A stretch of DNA of 64,000 nucleotides, taken from Cheiracanthium punctorium. Taxonomy: Eukaryota > Arthropoda > Arachnida > Araneae > Cheiracanthiidae. The notes beneath the pieces were generated by a model. The model ran no database searches. It had not been told where the DNA came from and saw only the letters and a list, made by a program, of their open reading frames with translations. Position 1 is the first letter of the stretch, and each line of letters begins with the position of its first letter. The translations under genes were made by a program, and so were the position numbers. Positions 48,281 to 59,510 of the stretch are shown one piece after another. The stretch lies in the NCBI GenBank assembly GCA_038373885.1, contig JAWZYV010012341.1, forward strand, positions 62,001-126,000. Reading direction: 5' to 3'.

Positions 48281-48701
48281 CATAGAGGAAAGACAGCGAT
48301 CACAGAACGACGTTCGCCAGATATTTAGCGTAAAAAAAAGCAGGATAGATATGTTGGTAGTACAGTCGGGAAATTGCACATGCCGACGTAAAGAATATTA
48401 CAGCGAGATTTCAGGTGTATTTTGAGCTCTATAACATCTCCGTTTTTTGTGATACACGTGCCGTTCGAAAGCTCTCTAGGATTTTCGTATACATATAGCA
48501 TTTTTCAACGAAGAAAATAAGGATCTCGAAACTCGAAAAAACTCAAATACAGAAACTCGAAAATTTCGAGTTTCTGTACCTATAACCATAACCTTAGAGT
48601 CACCTTTTTGCAATTCACAGAGCTCGAAGATTATACCTGTGAATAACTATATCCAAAATCTCATCCCATTCGGTTGAACGGAACGATTGATAGTGACCCT
48701 G

Positions 48702-49843
48702 TGATTACCCGAAGGAATTTTTAATGATGCATTTTTTCTTCTTTTTTTTGCTTTTCTGTTGGTACATGGAGCACATTTTCTGTATGCATATGAAATGTCT
48801 CCCCCAAAAGATATACATTTTAAAATTAGTGATAATGTGAAGAATTTATATTATTATACAAATAATAATGCATATTTTTAAATATTATTAAATGTGATTG
48901 AAAAAACCTGATCCGAAAGTCGAAATTTATGTCAGAGGACATGACTTTTATTCAACGCTGAAAAAAGATCACCATGTATACATGTCCAACATGCACATTA
49001 AATATGTGGGGCCGAGAATCATTTGAATCGAGGAATGTTAGGATTATGGTTTTCTTTTTTATTCTTTTCTGTTAATTATAGAATTAGAGCAAAGTTTTCA
49101 AGGAAAGGTCTTAGTGATGAGCTGCACAAGTCAGTTATATCTGAACGCTGAGCTCAAAGCACTCTGTTGGGAAGAAGTTTTGTCATTTACGTCCCAGTAT
49201 TTGAGAAGGTTACATCTTTACATTTTAAAAGCATTTGCTAACCTTTATGTGCTTATATAGAAAGTGTTAGAACTTTCTTAATTCTGCCTTATTAAGGTTT
49301 TAACATTTTTTTCAAGGAAAAAAGTATAATAGTCTTCCCAGCCAGTAAAAATAACAAGTATCCAAGAACGATTATAATCCTTGGAATGCAGCATGAACTA
49401 TAAACCCAGTGGTTTTGGTACTGCGTAAGGTGAAATGTGTTTCCCTATTTTGCCTTTTTCACAGGAGATATTATTACCATCTTTAGACATTCATTAATCT
49501 TTTTAATGATTTTTATGAATCTAATTATCTTTAGGAATAATTCACTTTTGAAGCTACAGTCTTAGACGTAAATGGATTAGAAAAGAGTTCACTCTTTCGG
49601 CTAGAGACGGTCATTTTTCTAAAATCAAATTCAATTCCAGGAGCGTTTTAGAGAGTTTGATTATTTACTGTAAGATTTGTTTATCATTGTCTGTACCACT
49701 AAACATACCGAATACAAATTTAATGCAGTGATATTTATATTGAAGAAGTCTATTTCATAATAGATAAAAAAAGAAAATGAATCTATATCTGTTTTCATTT
49801 GATAAATACTGCCGATTATCTACACGAGGGAATGTGATCACCG
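48702..49843. other. AT-rich DNA without recognisable genes
   Basis: Nothing that I can assign. Confidence 0.5.
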
Positions 49844-50005
49844 TGGGGGGGGGGGTCTTTCTAACGGGTACTAACCCTTATTTGTACGAAGTTTGGAAGA
49901 AAACCACAGAAAACTCCAGAACCGGTGGACGGGCATGACCTGTGTTTGAACCAGCCACATCCCGTTTTCCAGTTGATAGCATTATTCATTCGGTCACTGG
50001 TGGGG
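49844..50005 (-). mobile_element. tRNA-derived SINE (family 1), minus strand, 3' part missing
   Basis: Minus-strand head includes box B-like ggttcaaacac (49943-49953 reversed). The body contains gttttcttccaaacttcg, matching the copies at 21281-21480 and 60714-60963. A run of ten G marks its edge at 49844-49853. Confidence 0.65.
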
Positions 50006-50329
50006 TAAAAAATGAATCTATAAGCACATTAAATTAAAATTTATAAATTTTCAACCAACTGTTCATTTAATTGAATCTATGAGAAATCCTTCTTCATTTT
50101 GCTTTGCATACAATCTACATATGGGCATAATTTACTATGCATTTTTCTGGTTTTTAAATCCAATCGTGAAAAGTTTCTTTTGCTTTGAAAATAATTTTAC
50201 AAATAAGAATGTATCTTCATAAAAGCAGCGAGTATAGAAAAGCACAAAAAAATTACAAATGTAGTATGTATCTTATTTTTAAACTTCAAACCTTCAGTGC
50301 AGGAAAAAAAAAAGAGTTGAATTTCACCG

Positions 50330-50344
50330 GGACAGTAGTAATGT
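50330..50344. other. 15-bp SINE target-site duplication, left copy
   Basis: ggacagtagtaatgt, identical to 50572-50586. Confidence 0.85.
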
Positions 50345-50571
50345 GGTTTTTTTTTTTTTTTTTTTTTTTCAAATGGGCGGATACTTGACCATCAGCCATT
50401 CGCCACAGGCCCGAAGTACTGGTCTCTTTATTATGGAGGCATCTTATAGGTGGTCCAGCATTGCCTCCTATGAACGGACGAACGATATGACACCCAAGCC
50501 TGGGCCGGAAATCGAACCCGGACCCGTTGTGTGGTAGAATGGTTATCTACCCACTACACAATCAGGGCGGT
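50345..50571 (-). mobile_element. Full-length tRNA-derived SINE with poly(A), minus strand
   Basis: Flanked by an exact 15-bp duplication. On the minus strand it begins with a tRNA-like head (50571-50500): gtgtagtgggtagataacca (box A region) and gggttcgatttcc (box B). A body of about 130 bp follows, then a poly(A) tail of about 20 (50346-50369 read as T). It belongs to a family different from the SINEs at 21281 and 60714, which end in an ACAACA-rich tail. L1/RTE-type machinery is usually implied by such tails and duplications. Probably among the younger insertions in the window. Confidence 0.85.
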
Positions 50572-50586
50572 GGACAGTAGTAATGT
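50572..50586. other. 15-bp SINE target-site duplication, right copy
   Basis: ggacagtagtaatgt, identical to 50330-50344. Confidence 0.85.
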
Positions 50587-52234
50587 TGACAAGTGTATTT
50601 TGCTCCAAAAAAACCTATAGCATGTTGTCATAGTAATGTGGATGTGGATAATGATCATGTTATTACTTCGGAATGGTGGGCGGTTTTTTTGCGGTATTCA
50701 GGGTTATAAAAATGCTCTAAATATGAGGTGTGCAAGACTGGCTGGTAGGTAAGAAATTTTGTTATTTAGACGGTATAGACACACAAAAAGTAGTTCTTTA
50801 GGGTACATTTTGCTTTATTACACATTCTGTGCGTCTCAAAGTCGAATAAGATTTTCATTCTTCTTCTTTTCTTAAAAAAAACTAGGCCGTTCCCGAAAAA
50901 ACTACCGTATCCGCCACTTTCACGCACCTATGTCAAGTCATTTTAATTCCCTTCTAGAGATACAGAAAACGTAAAACTAATTTATAAATGCAGACTTCAG
51001 ATATTTTTCCACGTCACACTTCAAGATTTTCCAAGTTTTTATGAAAAATTGCAATTTCCATAGCCATTTTTGCGTTTGCATTCCTGTATACGCCAATAGA
51101 CCTCCCAGTATTCCAAACTCACAGCATGATCTTCATGCATACCCCCCTTTTCCATAAAAACATGCAACAGATTTTGACGCACAATTTAACTGTCAACAAT
51201 ATTAATGCCGATTTAAAAAATCAACTTTCTTCTTCTTTTTTTTTGGCTATGGGTCTGCACGATACTTAAAAATAGAGCAAGCATACCGACATATCAAAAT
51301 TTCCAAAACAGATATCAGTAATATAGAAAGTATTTATTTAGGTTTTTGAAAAAGGAGTAGAATGGATAAAAATCCCCCCACACACACACACACTCTTACG
51401 ACTTTCCAATTGAATTATTCTGCATCTAAAAATAAAAAACGACCCTCCCTCCTCCCTAACCATCAAGATCTCTATCAAATGGCTAGAATACCACTCATTG
51501 TAAATATAGGTATTCGCTTAAATTTATCAGAATATTCTTTAGGAAGTCGCTTTTAAGAGTTGAGTAAATTGTAAAAATTTCAACATATTTGGGCTTGTTC
51601 AGTGATATATATATTTACTATAAATGATCATGTCTTCTTACACATATAACTCCCATTTTAACTTAATATAATGTATGTTCTTCAGTTGATTTAAGCTGAC
51701 ATAGAGAAATAAGAAAGGAATCGTTTTATTTCTCTATTTTGATACCGTCCCCGTTTGCTATCTCGCTCATTTTATATCGTTGGAAAATAAAATTTCATAT
51801 ACATGATAATTAGGAATCAAGAAATCGACTGAGAAATTAAAGTAATAGTTTGTACTAAACGTTTCATGGTTAAGTGAAAAACTAATATGTAGACGGACGT
51901 CAGAAAATTAAAATTTTGGAAGGATACAGAATATTAAACAATAAATTTAGGTCCAAACAGTTTAGTTATCTGATAATAACAACGCAAGATATCCCTCAGG
52001 ATCGAATATTTTCCTAACTATATGTCGAATTATTTCCTTGTAAACATTTCATTCTTGTTATAATGTATTTATTTCATACATTACGGTCAACAAGTATAAT
52101 AATATATAACTTTGAATATCATAATCCTTTAAATTCATGATTATAAAGGAATCGCAAATAAAACAATAACATACAATCATAAAATATTTGTACATTTTCT
52201 TGATATTTGTCAGTGTTTAAAGGTATTTTCCTCA
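50587..52234. other. AT-rich DNA without recognisable genes
   Basis: Contains a short (CA)n at 51380-51392 and a GC-richer patch at 50880-51200 without assignable frames. Confidence 0.5.
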
Positions 52235-52462
52235 TTAACACGTTCACTGCCGGATATAAAAGTATAATGTAGAATTTCACATATAAAATATACTTTTCAA
52301 AAATAATTGATTCTAACGTTAAGGGTAAAAATTTCACAAATTTCTTTCAAACTTCGTGCTTTTTGAAAAATTAACTAGTTATTCGCCAAATTAAAATAGG
52401 AAATTTAGCTAACATTCGTGACTATCACGCGCTGGCGAGTGATCGGCAACGAATGTGTTACG
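52235..52462. mobile_element. piggyBac-like MITE (about 225 bp)
   Basis: It starts at TTAA with ttaacacgttcactgccg; the reverse complement of its right end reads taacacattcgttgccg. The right TTAA has changed to TTAC. Internal blocks (aaatttctttcaaact, ttagttattc) are shared with 56439-56746, so both belong to one family. Confidence 0.6.
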
Positions 52463-53354
52463 AAAATTACCATAGAATCAGAAAATGTGGTTAATTTGGG
52501 GTAAACAATTAAGAGGGTCTCCATGAGCATGTGTTGTTTTTACGATCCCATATAACTGGTTGTGGCTTTGCAGTGCAGAATCACATTTTATAAATATCAC
52601 ACTACAGCAATTTATTTATCACAATATAGCAACCTTTTAAAACAGTTTAAAAGCGAAGTATATTCATAGATTTTTGAAGCGTAATCGAAGACTACAACAT
52701 TTTAACACTTAAAGGAAGTGTTGCGTGAATTATGATGCTGCCATCTATGAGTATTAGTTAGAAACAAATAATTGATTCAAGCAAATAATTGATTGTTTTA
52801 TCAAAATGCTTGCAAAAATATTAACTCTGTGTTCTTTTGCTGAGTTCGGTGACTTCACACCACTAAGGGTTATTTCAGGGTATTATTTTCACTGTGTTAA
52901 AAGTGTGCGTTATGTATCTCGAAGAGATGCATTCTAATAATTTCTTGTCTGCAATATTTTTTTTTTTTTTGGACTGTTCAAAAGTTGCATGAATTTTTAA
53001 AAGAACTGTCCTCAAAATTTCTTACCCACCCATTTTTATGATTTTGTCCGGAATTTCCTATACCTAACAGTGCTGAATTTTCAAATTCTTATTTAATGTG
53101 TAATTTGAATCATCTGAAATTTTTCTATCCAACTAATTTGCCGCAATTTAAGAGCCTGGTAAGTTAAAAATTTTTTGTATATCTTTTAGAAACCATGAGA
53201 ATCACAAATTTGACCGATTTAAATTTCAGTACATTATATTGAGCTATAAAAGTAATACATGCACGCTTTTGGGTATTTTCTACAGGCGTAATTTAAGAAA
53301 AGGGACAGTTATATTTAAAACCCTATTTTAAGTGCTTGTTATAATATTTATAAT
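52463..53354. other. AT-rich DNA without recognisable genes
   Basis: Nothing that I can assign. Confidence 0.5.
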
Positions 53355-53580
53355 GCCTACCACTGACCGAGTAGATAAGACACTAAACGTTGGTAGTCGG
53401 CGGAAGTGTGAAGGATCTGACCTACATCGCTACTGTTGATCTAGCGATCAGGAGTTCTGTGTGGTTTTCTCCAGATACAATATGAATGCGCGTTAGAAAC
53501 ACTTAAAAAGTCCTCCGCCCAATGGATTCGTCCCTATGTCAGATAGCCCTAGTGTGTTTTGAATGAACAAAACAACAAGC
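53355..53580 (+). mobile_element. tRNA-derived SINE (family 1), plus strand, decayed
   Basis: A tRNA-like start (ccgagtagataagacacta) is followed by the family body (tgtggttttctccagatac) and an A/C-rich tail (aacaaaacaacaagcaaac, 53567-53585). Box B is poorly preserved. Confidence 0.55.
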
Positions 53581-56127
53581 AAACAACATAACATTTGCAG
53601 TACCGGCACTTCGTTTGATACAATGCAATCAATAGATGTGCACTAAAGTGGTGTAGTTCTAAGAAGAACGTGAGGACACACTTACTTTCGAAGAAGTTTC
53701 CTAAAAACGTTGAAGTAACTTTACAATTACCTAATTAAAAGTTATTACTTATTAAATGAATATTCTAAATTAATTTTTATTCTTATTGTTTCTTGATTGT
53801 TAAAATAAAATATTTTTGATTAACTCCAACTTAAGCAGAAATTTTTTTTCATCTACAATCGTCTACAATCCAACATAAAAGTTATTGATTTTTTTTTTTT
53901 TTTTTTGTACTTGATCCCTCCCTAATCCTGCTTTTTCACCGCCCCCCTGTTCAACAATTTGAAAAGGCACACTTTTCTGACTTAATCAGGTTTGATTAGC
54001 ATTTATCAAGAAGTAAGTGAGTGTTACGGCCGATCAAGTTTGTTTTATTCCTACGCAGAATCACAAAGAAGTTCCATAGCATTCTTTCATTTTTAAAATA
54101 TAAAAGTGACTCATAAAAAAAAATGTTTCATAATGATATGCCGATATATGAAAATCACTTCAAAATACCATTAACACCCTAAAAAACCAAGAGATGGCGC
54201 ATCTTTATGACCGTTTTGTACGATTTCTTTGACGAACATTATGAACATGATTACGGGTAAAAAGGGTCTAAAAATAAGGGTTTAAAATAAACATGAAAGA
54301 GCAAAATTATCGTTTTTGTGGAATCTCTGTTTTCTGAAAGAGCACTAGCAGTGAAGAAAATTAGCGTTATCTTGAAATTATTTTTAATTCTACCTGATTC
54401 AGCAGATCGACATGGTTTTAGAAAGACACTTCATGGTAGGATAGAAATCTGTGAATCAGATTTCATAACAAAACATGACAAATGAACAAATGATAAGGCC
54501 GGCAGATGTCTTCGTTTCCAGCACAATGATTTATCAAGCCATTAGAAAGACTGATATTTTGAAATTTTTTGTGGGATTGGTCGAGAATGACTCACACATC
54601 CTAGATTGCTCTAGGTCTGATATCAATCACACGTTCTGGTTATACGAATTAAAACGATAAATTTTTTCTTTGAAAATAAATAAATAAATAATAAATAAAT
54701 TTAGGCGATTTGAAAGGATTGGTACATTATTAACATGAAAAAATAACGTTCACCTTTGTCTAAAAGACTTAAGTGGTAAAATTATAGCTTATATTCAGAT
54801 AAATTTTGTTTTGGTTGTATGATTCATGTTATTATAGCTAGCTTTAAGTGTCATGCAGGTGAAGCACCCCAACACTTTTCTTTAGTAAGTTCATACAACA
54901 TAATTTAAGTACAATTTTCATTTTCTTATTTTTATATGCAATTGTGCTGAAATGACGAAGATGTATTGTATTTGTTTCTGTTTTCTTACTTTTTTAATGT
55001 TATATTAAAAGTACGGTAAAAAAAAATATATATATCATTTTTCTAAACATTTTCCCTAGAATCTATTCTAAACAATTGCCAATGATAATGCAAGAATTAG
55101 AAAAGCTCTTTTTTTAATTTCGAAGCCATATTTCTGATTTTGTTGTTATAAATTTAATCACTTTTAAAAGATTGTGCTTCCTAATAATAATGATAATAAT
55201 AATAACATTGCATTTTTCTTTTAAATGTTGAAAGAATAGCAAATAAAGTACATTCGAATATGAGTGTGTTATAAAAGCTCAAGTTAAATACTCTTAAATT
55301 CTTCAATAAGAAGTGAAAGAACTTTTTTTCATTTTTAAAATTATAACAAAAGGATCTTTAAATGGGAGTTAACATAAAATTTTAACGATTTGAGAAAAAA
55401 GGATACTGCGCTACTAAAAACAAGATGAAGTAAAGCGAATTGGTTATTAAAAAAAAGGCTTTGTAGAAAAAAAAATGTATAATGAATGCAACTACTGGCT
55501 ATTTAGGCTGCAGTTTTAGAATATCCTTTATGACCAACGAAAATTTCTCATAATAATAAGAAAAAAACTATGTGAGATAATAAAATAACAAGAGTAATGC
55601 CTCTTTACAAATTGAGCTACGCACTCATAGAAGAATAAAACTTTGAAAATAAATCTGACATTCAGTCGAGGCCATCGTGATTTTCCTACCGTGTCGACTT
55701 GTGAACAGCAACCCCCCCCTCCATAACACGGTATACAAGTTCGTGTTGTACGAGTCACAAACTCATGATCAGCATCAGCAGCGTTAACAGGCAATGCAGA
55801 AGCATTTGTCTCACCCTTTCATATGTATTCAAGTCTTTTTTAATATGTTATAGGGAAAAGACCGCAATTTATCCGCCATGTTATACGAATCCGTCTTATA
55901 TGAAATCGTGTTTTAGGGTGTCTGCTGCACTTTGATGAGCCATCCGAAGAGACCTATGTCCGTCTCTCATTCGTTAGATTCGTTCGTTAGATAACGTATC
56001 TAACTGGTGGAACCAATAAGTGAGCATTCAAACTCCTCGCTGGATAACTCATGGAAGTAAACAAGCCGGTCCGGCAGAAGATTCAAGATGTCCCCGATCA
56101 GTCAACGTATACAGGGTGATTCAATAT
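53581..56127. other. AT-rich DNA; fragment of the 4.0-kb repeat near 55930-55965
   Basis: Sequence tttgatgagccatccgaag at 55933-55951 is the inverted match of 4040-4058. A short (AATA)n run lies at 54677-54700, and an ATA-rich run at 55185-55206. No genes recognised. Confidence 0.5.
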
Positions 56128-56335
56128 GTTTGTTTGTTTGGGTAACATGTATCTCGGTTTAGTGTGCTTGGCACGGAACTCGCTTATAAATCCACGTCAT
56201 ATGGACAACAAAAGGGGGGTGCCCTCCTTAGGGTTCTTTCTAAGATGTCGTAACCCGTATTTACACTAAATTTCGGAGAAAACCACGGAAAACTCCGAAT
56301 GCTTAGGTCGACGGACGAGACCTGGTTTTCAAAAC
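56128..56335 (-). mobile_element. tRNA-derived SINE (family 1), minus strand, head truncated
   Basis: On the minus strand the body includes gttttccgtggttttctccg and a run toward a tail of aaacaaacaaac (56128-56139). The tRNA-like head is interrupted at about 56330, where the family C inverted repeat begins, so one element cut the other. Confidence 0.65.
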
Positions 56336-56340
56336 TTTGT

Positions 56341-57052
56341 CAGAAATGTAAAGGGTGATAGAGGAGACCAACACGATTCGGAATCGCATACGTCGAAGGA
56401 ATTCAGAATTGGAAACATCGTCTTCATTTACCTGTTAACCCTTAAATGCATAGCGTTGCATATATGCATCGTATTTTTCAATGCCAGATTAGAGTAGAAG
56501 CCAAATTTCTTATGTTAGTTTCATATATAAAATATAGTTTTTTTTAAATAATAAATGATTCATATGGATTCATTTATATGGAATGATTTATATGATTCAT
56601 ATCGTGAGTAATAAAAGTTTCACATAATTCTTTCAAACTGTTTGTCTTTGGAGAAATGAATTAGTTATTCATAAAACTGATATAAGAAATTTAACTTATA
56701 CTCGTGGCTATCGTGCGAACGAGAAAAAAATTCATGCATTTAAGGATTAATAATCACTTTGGAAGAACTTTTGGAGCGTTTTTCTAAATTCACAATCGAG
56801 TTTCATAAGCAATGAACTTTACTCCGGCACTTTCAGCAATGAAATGAAATAGAATTTGTAAACTACAAATTTTGTGAATGCATGCATACTAATGCATCTT
56901 TCACAAATGTTTTCTGTGAAAGATGCATTAGTATTTGACATGCGATCATCGGAAGGTTCACCGAGGAAAAAAAAAAAGACGGCGTTTCCGACCCCACATT
57001 GCTATATGATTCTGAATTGCCTTGGTCTGCTCTATCACCCTTTGCATTTCTG
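56341..57052. mobile_element. Inverted-repeat element, family C, containing a piggyBac-like MITE
   Basis: The ends cagaaatgtaaagggtgata and the reversed right end cagaaatgcaaagggtgata match. The arms share attcagaat-type and ctgttaa blocks with the copies at 39860 and 44000. A TTAA-flanked MITE (56439-56746) interrupts it exactly at ctgttaataa. The right arm also carries a near-perfect 20-bp hairpin (56886-56934). Non-coding. Confidence 0.65.
56435..56750. mobile_element. piggyBac-like MITE with TTAA duplications (308 bp plus sites)
   Basis: TTAA at 56435-56438 and 56747-56750 flank an element that starts cccttaaatgcat and ends atgcatttaagga. Removing it and one TTAA restores ctgttaataatcac, which is how the family C element reads elsewhere (ctgttaataaccac at 39934). 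TTAA targets and CCY ends define piggyBac-type elements. Confidence 0.8.
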
Positions 57053-57743
57053 ACAAAAAGTTCTCCAGTATAAGACAGATTTCCTACATTGATTTCTAAA
57101 ATAAGTGTTCGGTTTTCGTAAAATTGAATCATTTAATACAATATGGACCCGTTTACATGCACAAAAATGCGAGAAATTTCGCTGCATTCTACTCCGCTTC
57201 CTCTACGTAGGGGAAAAAATGCGGGGAAGAAAGATTCCTAGTCTAATAAAGGGTATATGAAGGGATATCTGCGCATCTTTACATTTTAATTCGTAAAATA
57301 GTGCATCTTTCATTGTTATTTAAAAAGAAACTAACGAAATGATCCGCTTACACCAACAGTTACTTCATTTCCTCCATTGCTGAAGATAGCTAATGCCACC
57401 TCCTTGTATTCATTTCTCTGTGAGGCAGATGCCCTTGCGTAAGTTTACCTTAACAGAGCTCAATACATTGGCGGTTTTACGGGGTGGGGGTAATGGGGGT
57501 AATTACCCCTCCCAGGATTTTGAAAACGAAAGTGAAAATAATTCTGCATGGGGAATTCACTGGGGTGAAATAAACAAATAACACTATCTACTGGCGAAAC
57601 ATAAGAGCTCTTCGAATATAACAATAATTTTGATCGATGGGGGGAAAAGATGCAAGGTTATTATTTTCGCTATTTACATACTTCATTAATTATATTATTA
57701 ATTAAACATTTATTTCACATTTGATAATTAATTAAACATTTTA
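57053..57743. other. AT-rich to mixed DNA without recognisable genes
   Basis: A G-rich patch (57476-57516, gggtgggggtaatgggggt) precedes the Helitron-like element. A related C-rich patch in inverted orientation follows that element (61436-61475). No genes recognised. Confidence 0.45.
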
Positions 57744-58160
57744 TCTCTATATATAAAGGAAGATATCCTGACTGACGATCATCGCCCAGCCAAATCTACT
57801 GGAGGTACAGACACGAATCCAGGAATGGCAGCCCAAAACGTTCTTTTCACGTTTCCCTTGATATCTCAGGATTAAAAACGCCGTACAATTCTTGCTTTAA
57901 AATGTAACAACACAGATACCTAAAAGTTGTTTTCAAGTTTTTGTAGAATTCGCACCCAAATGGGGTAAGGGGCCAAAACTTTCTTTAAGATTCTTTTCAC
58001 GTTTCCCTTCATATCTCAGAGGAAAAAACAGACAACTGTAAAATTCCTGCTTTGAAATATAATTAACACAGATACTTAAAAGTTGTTTTCAGGGTTTTTT
58101 AGAATTCGCACCCAAAAAGGTATAAGGTGCCGAAACGCTCTTTTCACATCTCCCTTCATA

Positions 58161-59510
58161 CACTGCCCGTCATTGAAAATGCAACACCCATAAGGAGTAG
58201 CCAGAAAGTGTTGAAATTCGGCAAGCAGAGAGATACAGCAGTGAACAATTAGTGATCTTTATATCAAAATGATATGCATAATACAGAAGGAGAGCAGCGT
58301 CGTCTTAGTAGGTTGTCATGGCGTCCTGAGGAATGTTTCTCCATTCCCAGTCAACCATTTGCAACAGTTCGTCTGCTGAACGGGCTAGTGGCAGGGTCTG
58401 CAAATTGCGTCCTATCACATCCCAAATGTGTTCGATTGGAGACAGATCAGGAGAGCACGGTGGCCAGGGAAGCGTCTGTACACCTTGCAGAACATGTTGC
58501 CTAATGCGAGCTGTGTGCGGTCGAGCGTTATCCTGCTGATACAGGACGTTAGGAACCGTTTGCAGGTACGGGAGTGTCACCGGCCGCAGCACATTATCCA
58601 CCTATCGTTGAGCCGTCATAGTGCCCCGACTAACAACTAGAGGTGACCTGGAGTCATACGCAATCGCTCTCCAAACCATGATGTCACGTTGTCACGCGGT
58701 GGGGCGTTCTACAATTGCTGTCGGATTGGACTTGTTTCCACGTCGACGCCACACTCGTACGGGGTGACTATCGCTGAAAGAACAGAAGCGTGACTCGTCT
58801 GAGAACACGACCCTATGCCATTCTGTCGTCCACGTCGCTCTAGCCTATCACCATTGCAGTCGTTGGCGTCTATTTTGTGGAGCCAATGGCAGTCTTCTTA
58901 ATAGACGCCATGAGTGCAAGCCACTAGCAACCAATCGACAGGAAATGGTTCTGGTCGATATAGGAACATCCGAGGTGTCTTGAACATGTCGCAGAATGGA
59001 GGTTGAACTAGCTTGCGGGGCCGCCACCACTTGTCGGTGGATGCGTCGATCCAAGCGTGCTGACGTCACTCTGGCTGCACCGGCACCCCTTAAACGTACC
59101 ACATTTCCTTCTTCCAACCATCTTCGCCACAGCCGGTGTACAGTGGACACATCTAGGTGTGTGTCTACCGAGATTTGCCGAATGGACCAACCTGCCCTTC
59201 TCAATCTGATCAACATGCCTCACGTAAAATCGTGGGCCTGCTGGAACTACCTCCGTTGACAGCGGCCTGAAGTTCTTTTGTTACACGTGACCTCTAAGAC
59301 AAGAATAAAATTTCTACGACAATTTTTCTAGCAGCAATACTTTCACAAAAATGTCCGTTCTAACGGTTTCTTCCCGTATATATTTTTCCACGTGCTCCGG
59401 CGAGCTGCAAATTTTACATCATTAGTATAACTCGGCAAGGAGCATTTACCCTGAAATTTGCAAAATTGCCTGACCACTTCTTGGTGTTGTATTATCAATG
59501 TCACGCAGTA
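58161..59510 (-). mobile_element. Tc1-like transposon (1,350 bp) inserted in the tandem array
   Basis: Flanked by TA (58159-58160, 59511-59512); the array sequence tcatatctcag is rejoined when the insert is removed. The left end cactgcccgtcattgaaaat and the reversed right end tactgcgtgacattgataat match and continue with caacacc. One transposase pseudogene runs on the minus strand. The size is typical for Tc1-like elements (1.3-1.7 kb). Confidence 0.9.
58300..59265 (-). pseudogene. Tc1-like transposase, broken by stops and frameshifts
   Basis: The N-terminal part (59216-58848) holds two helix-turn-helix blocks: RLRRAGWSIRQIS and HLDVSTVHRLWRRW, then RVTSARLDRRIHR and RTISCRLVASGLHSWR. A TGA replaces Arg just before 59216 (DFT-stop-G), and a stop follows LQW at 58848. 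The catalytic Asp lies in WHRVVFSDESRF (about 58813-58780), and MVWRAIAYDS is at about 58680-58650. The second Asp is in YQQDNARPHTARI and the Glu in PDLSPIEHIW (58545-58420). I count 32 residues between the last two acidic residues, not 34. Several C-to-T changes at CpG account for the stops. Confidence 0.85.

Larger units (their letters stand above)
44860..48701. mobile_element. Foldback element (family D) split by a hAT-like transposon
   Basis: The left part (44860-45212, starting agggtagtcat) and the right part (48281-48701, ending gatagtgaccctg) match the two halves of the element at 37198-37872. Shared text includes cggacgtgt, caataaaaaca, tcacagaac, ccagatattta/cag and gtgatac. Removing 45213-48272 and one copy of the 8-bp duplication would give an element of about 774 bp with inverted halves. 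No coding sequence of its own is seen. Confidence 0.7.

Noticed and set aside
49844..49853. Runs of nine or ten G/C (8609, 39403, 40706, 41911, 49844, 61373) as G-quadruplex elements
   Set aside because: Single homopolymer runs in simple-sequence context; no set of four G-tracts at regular spacing.
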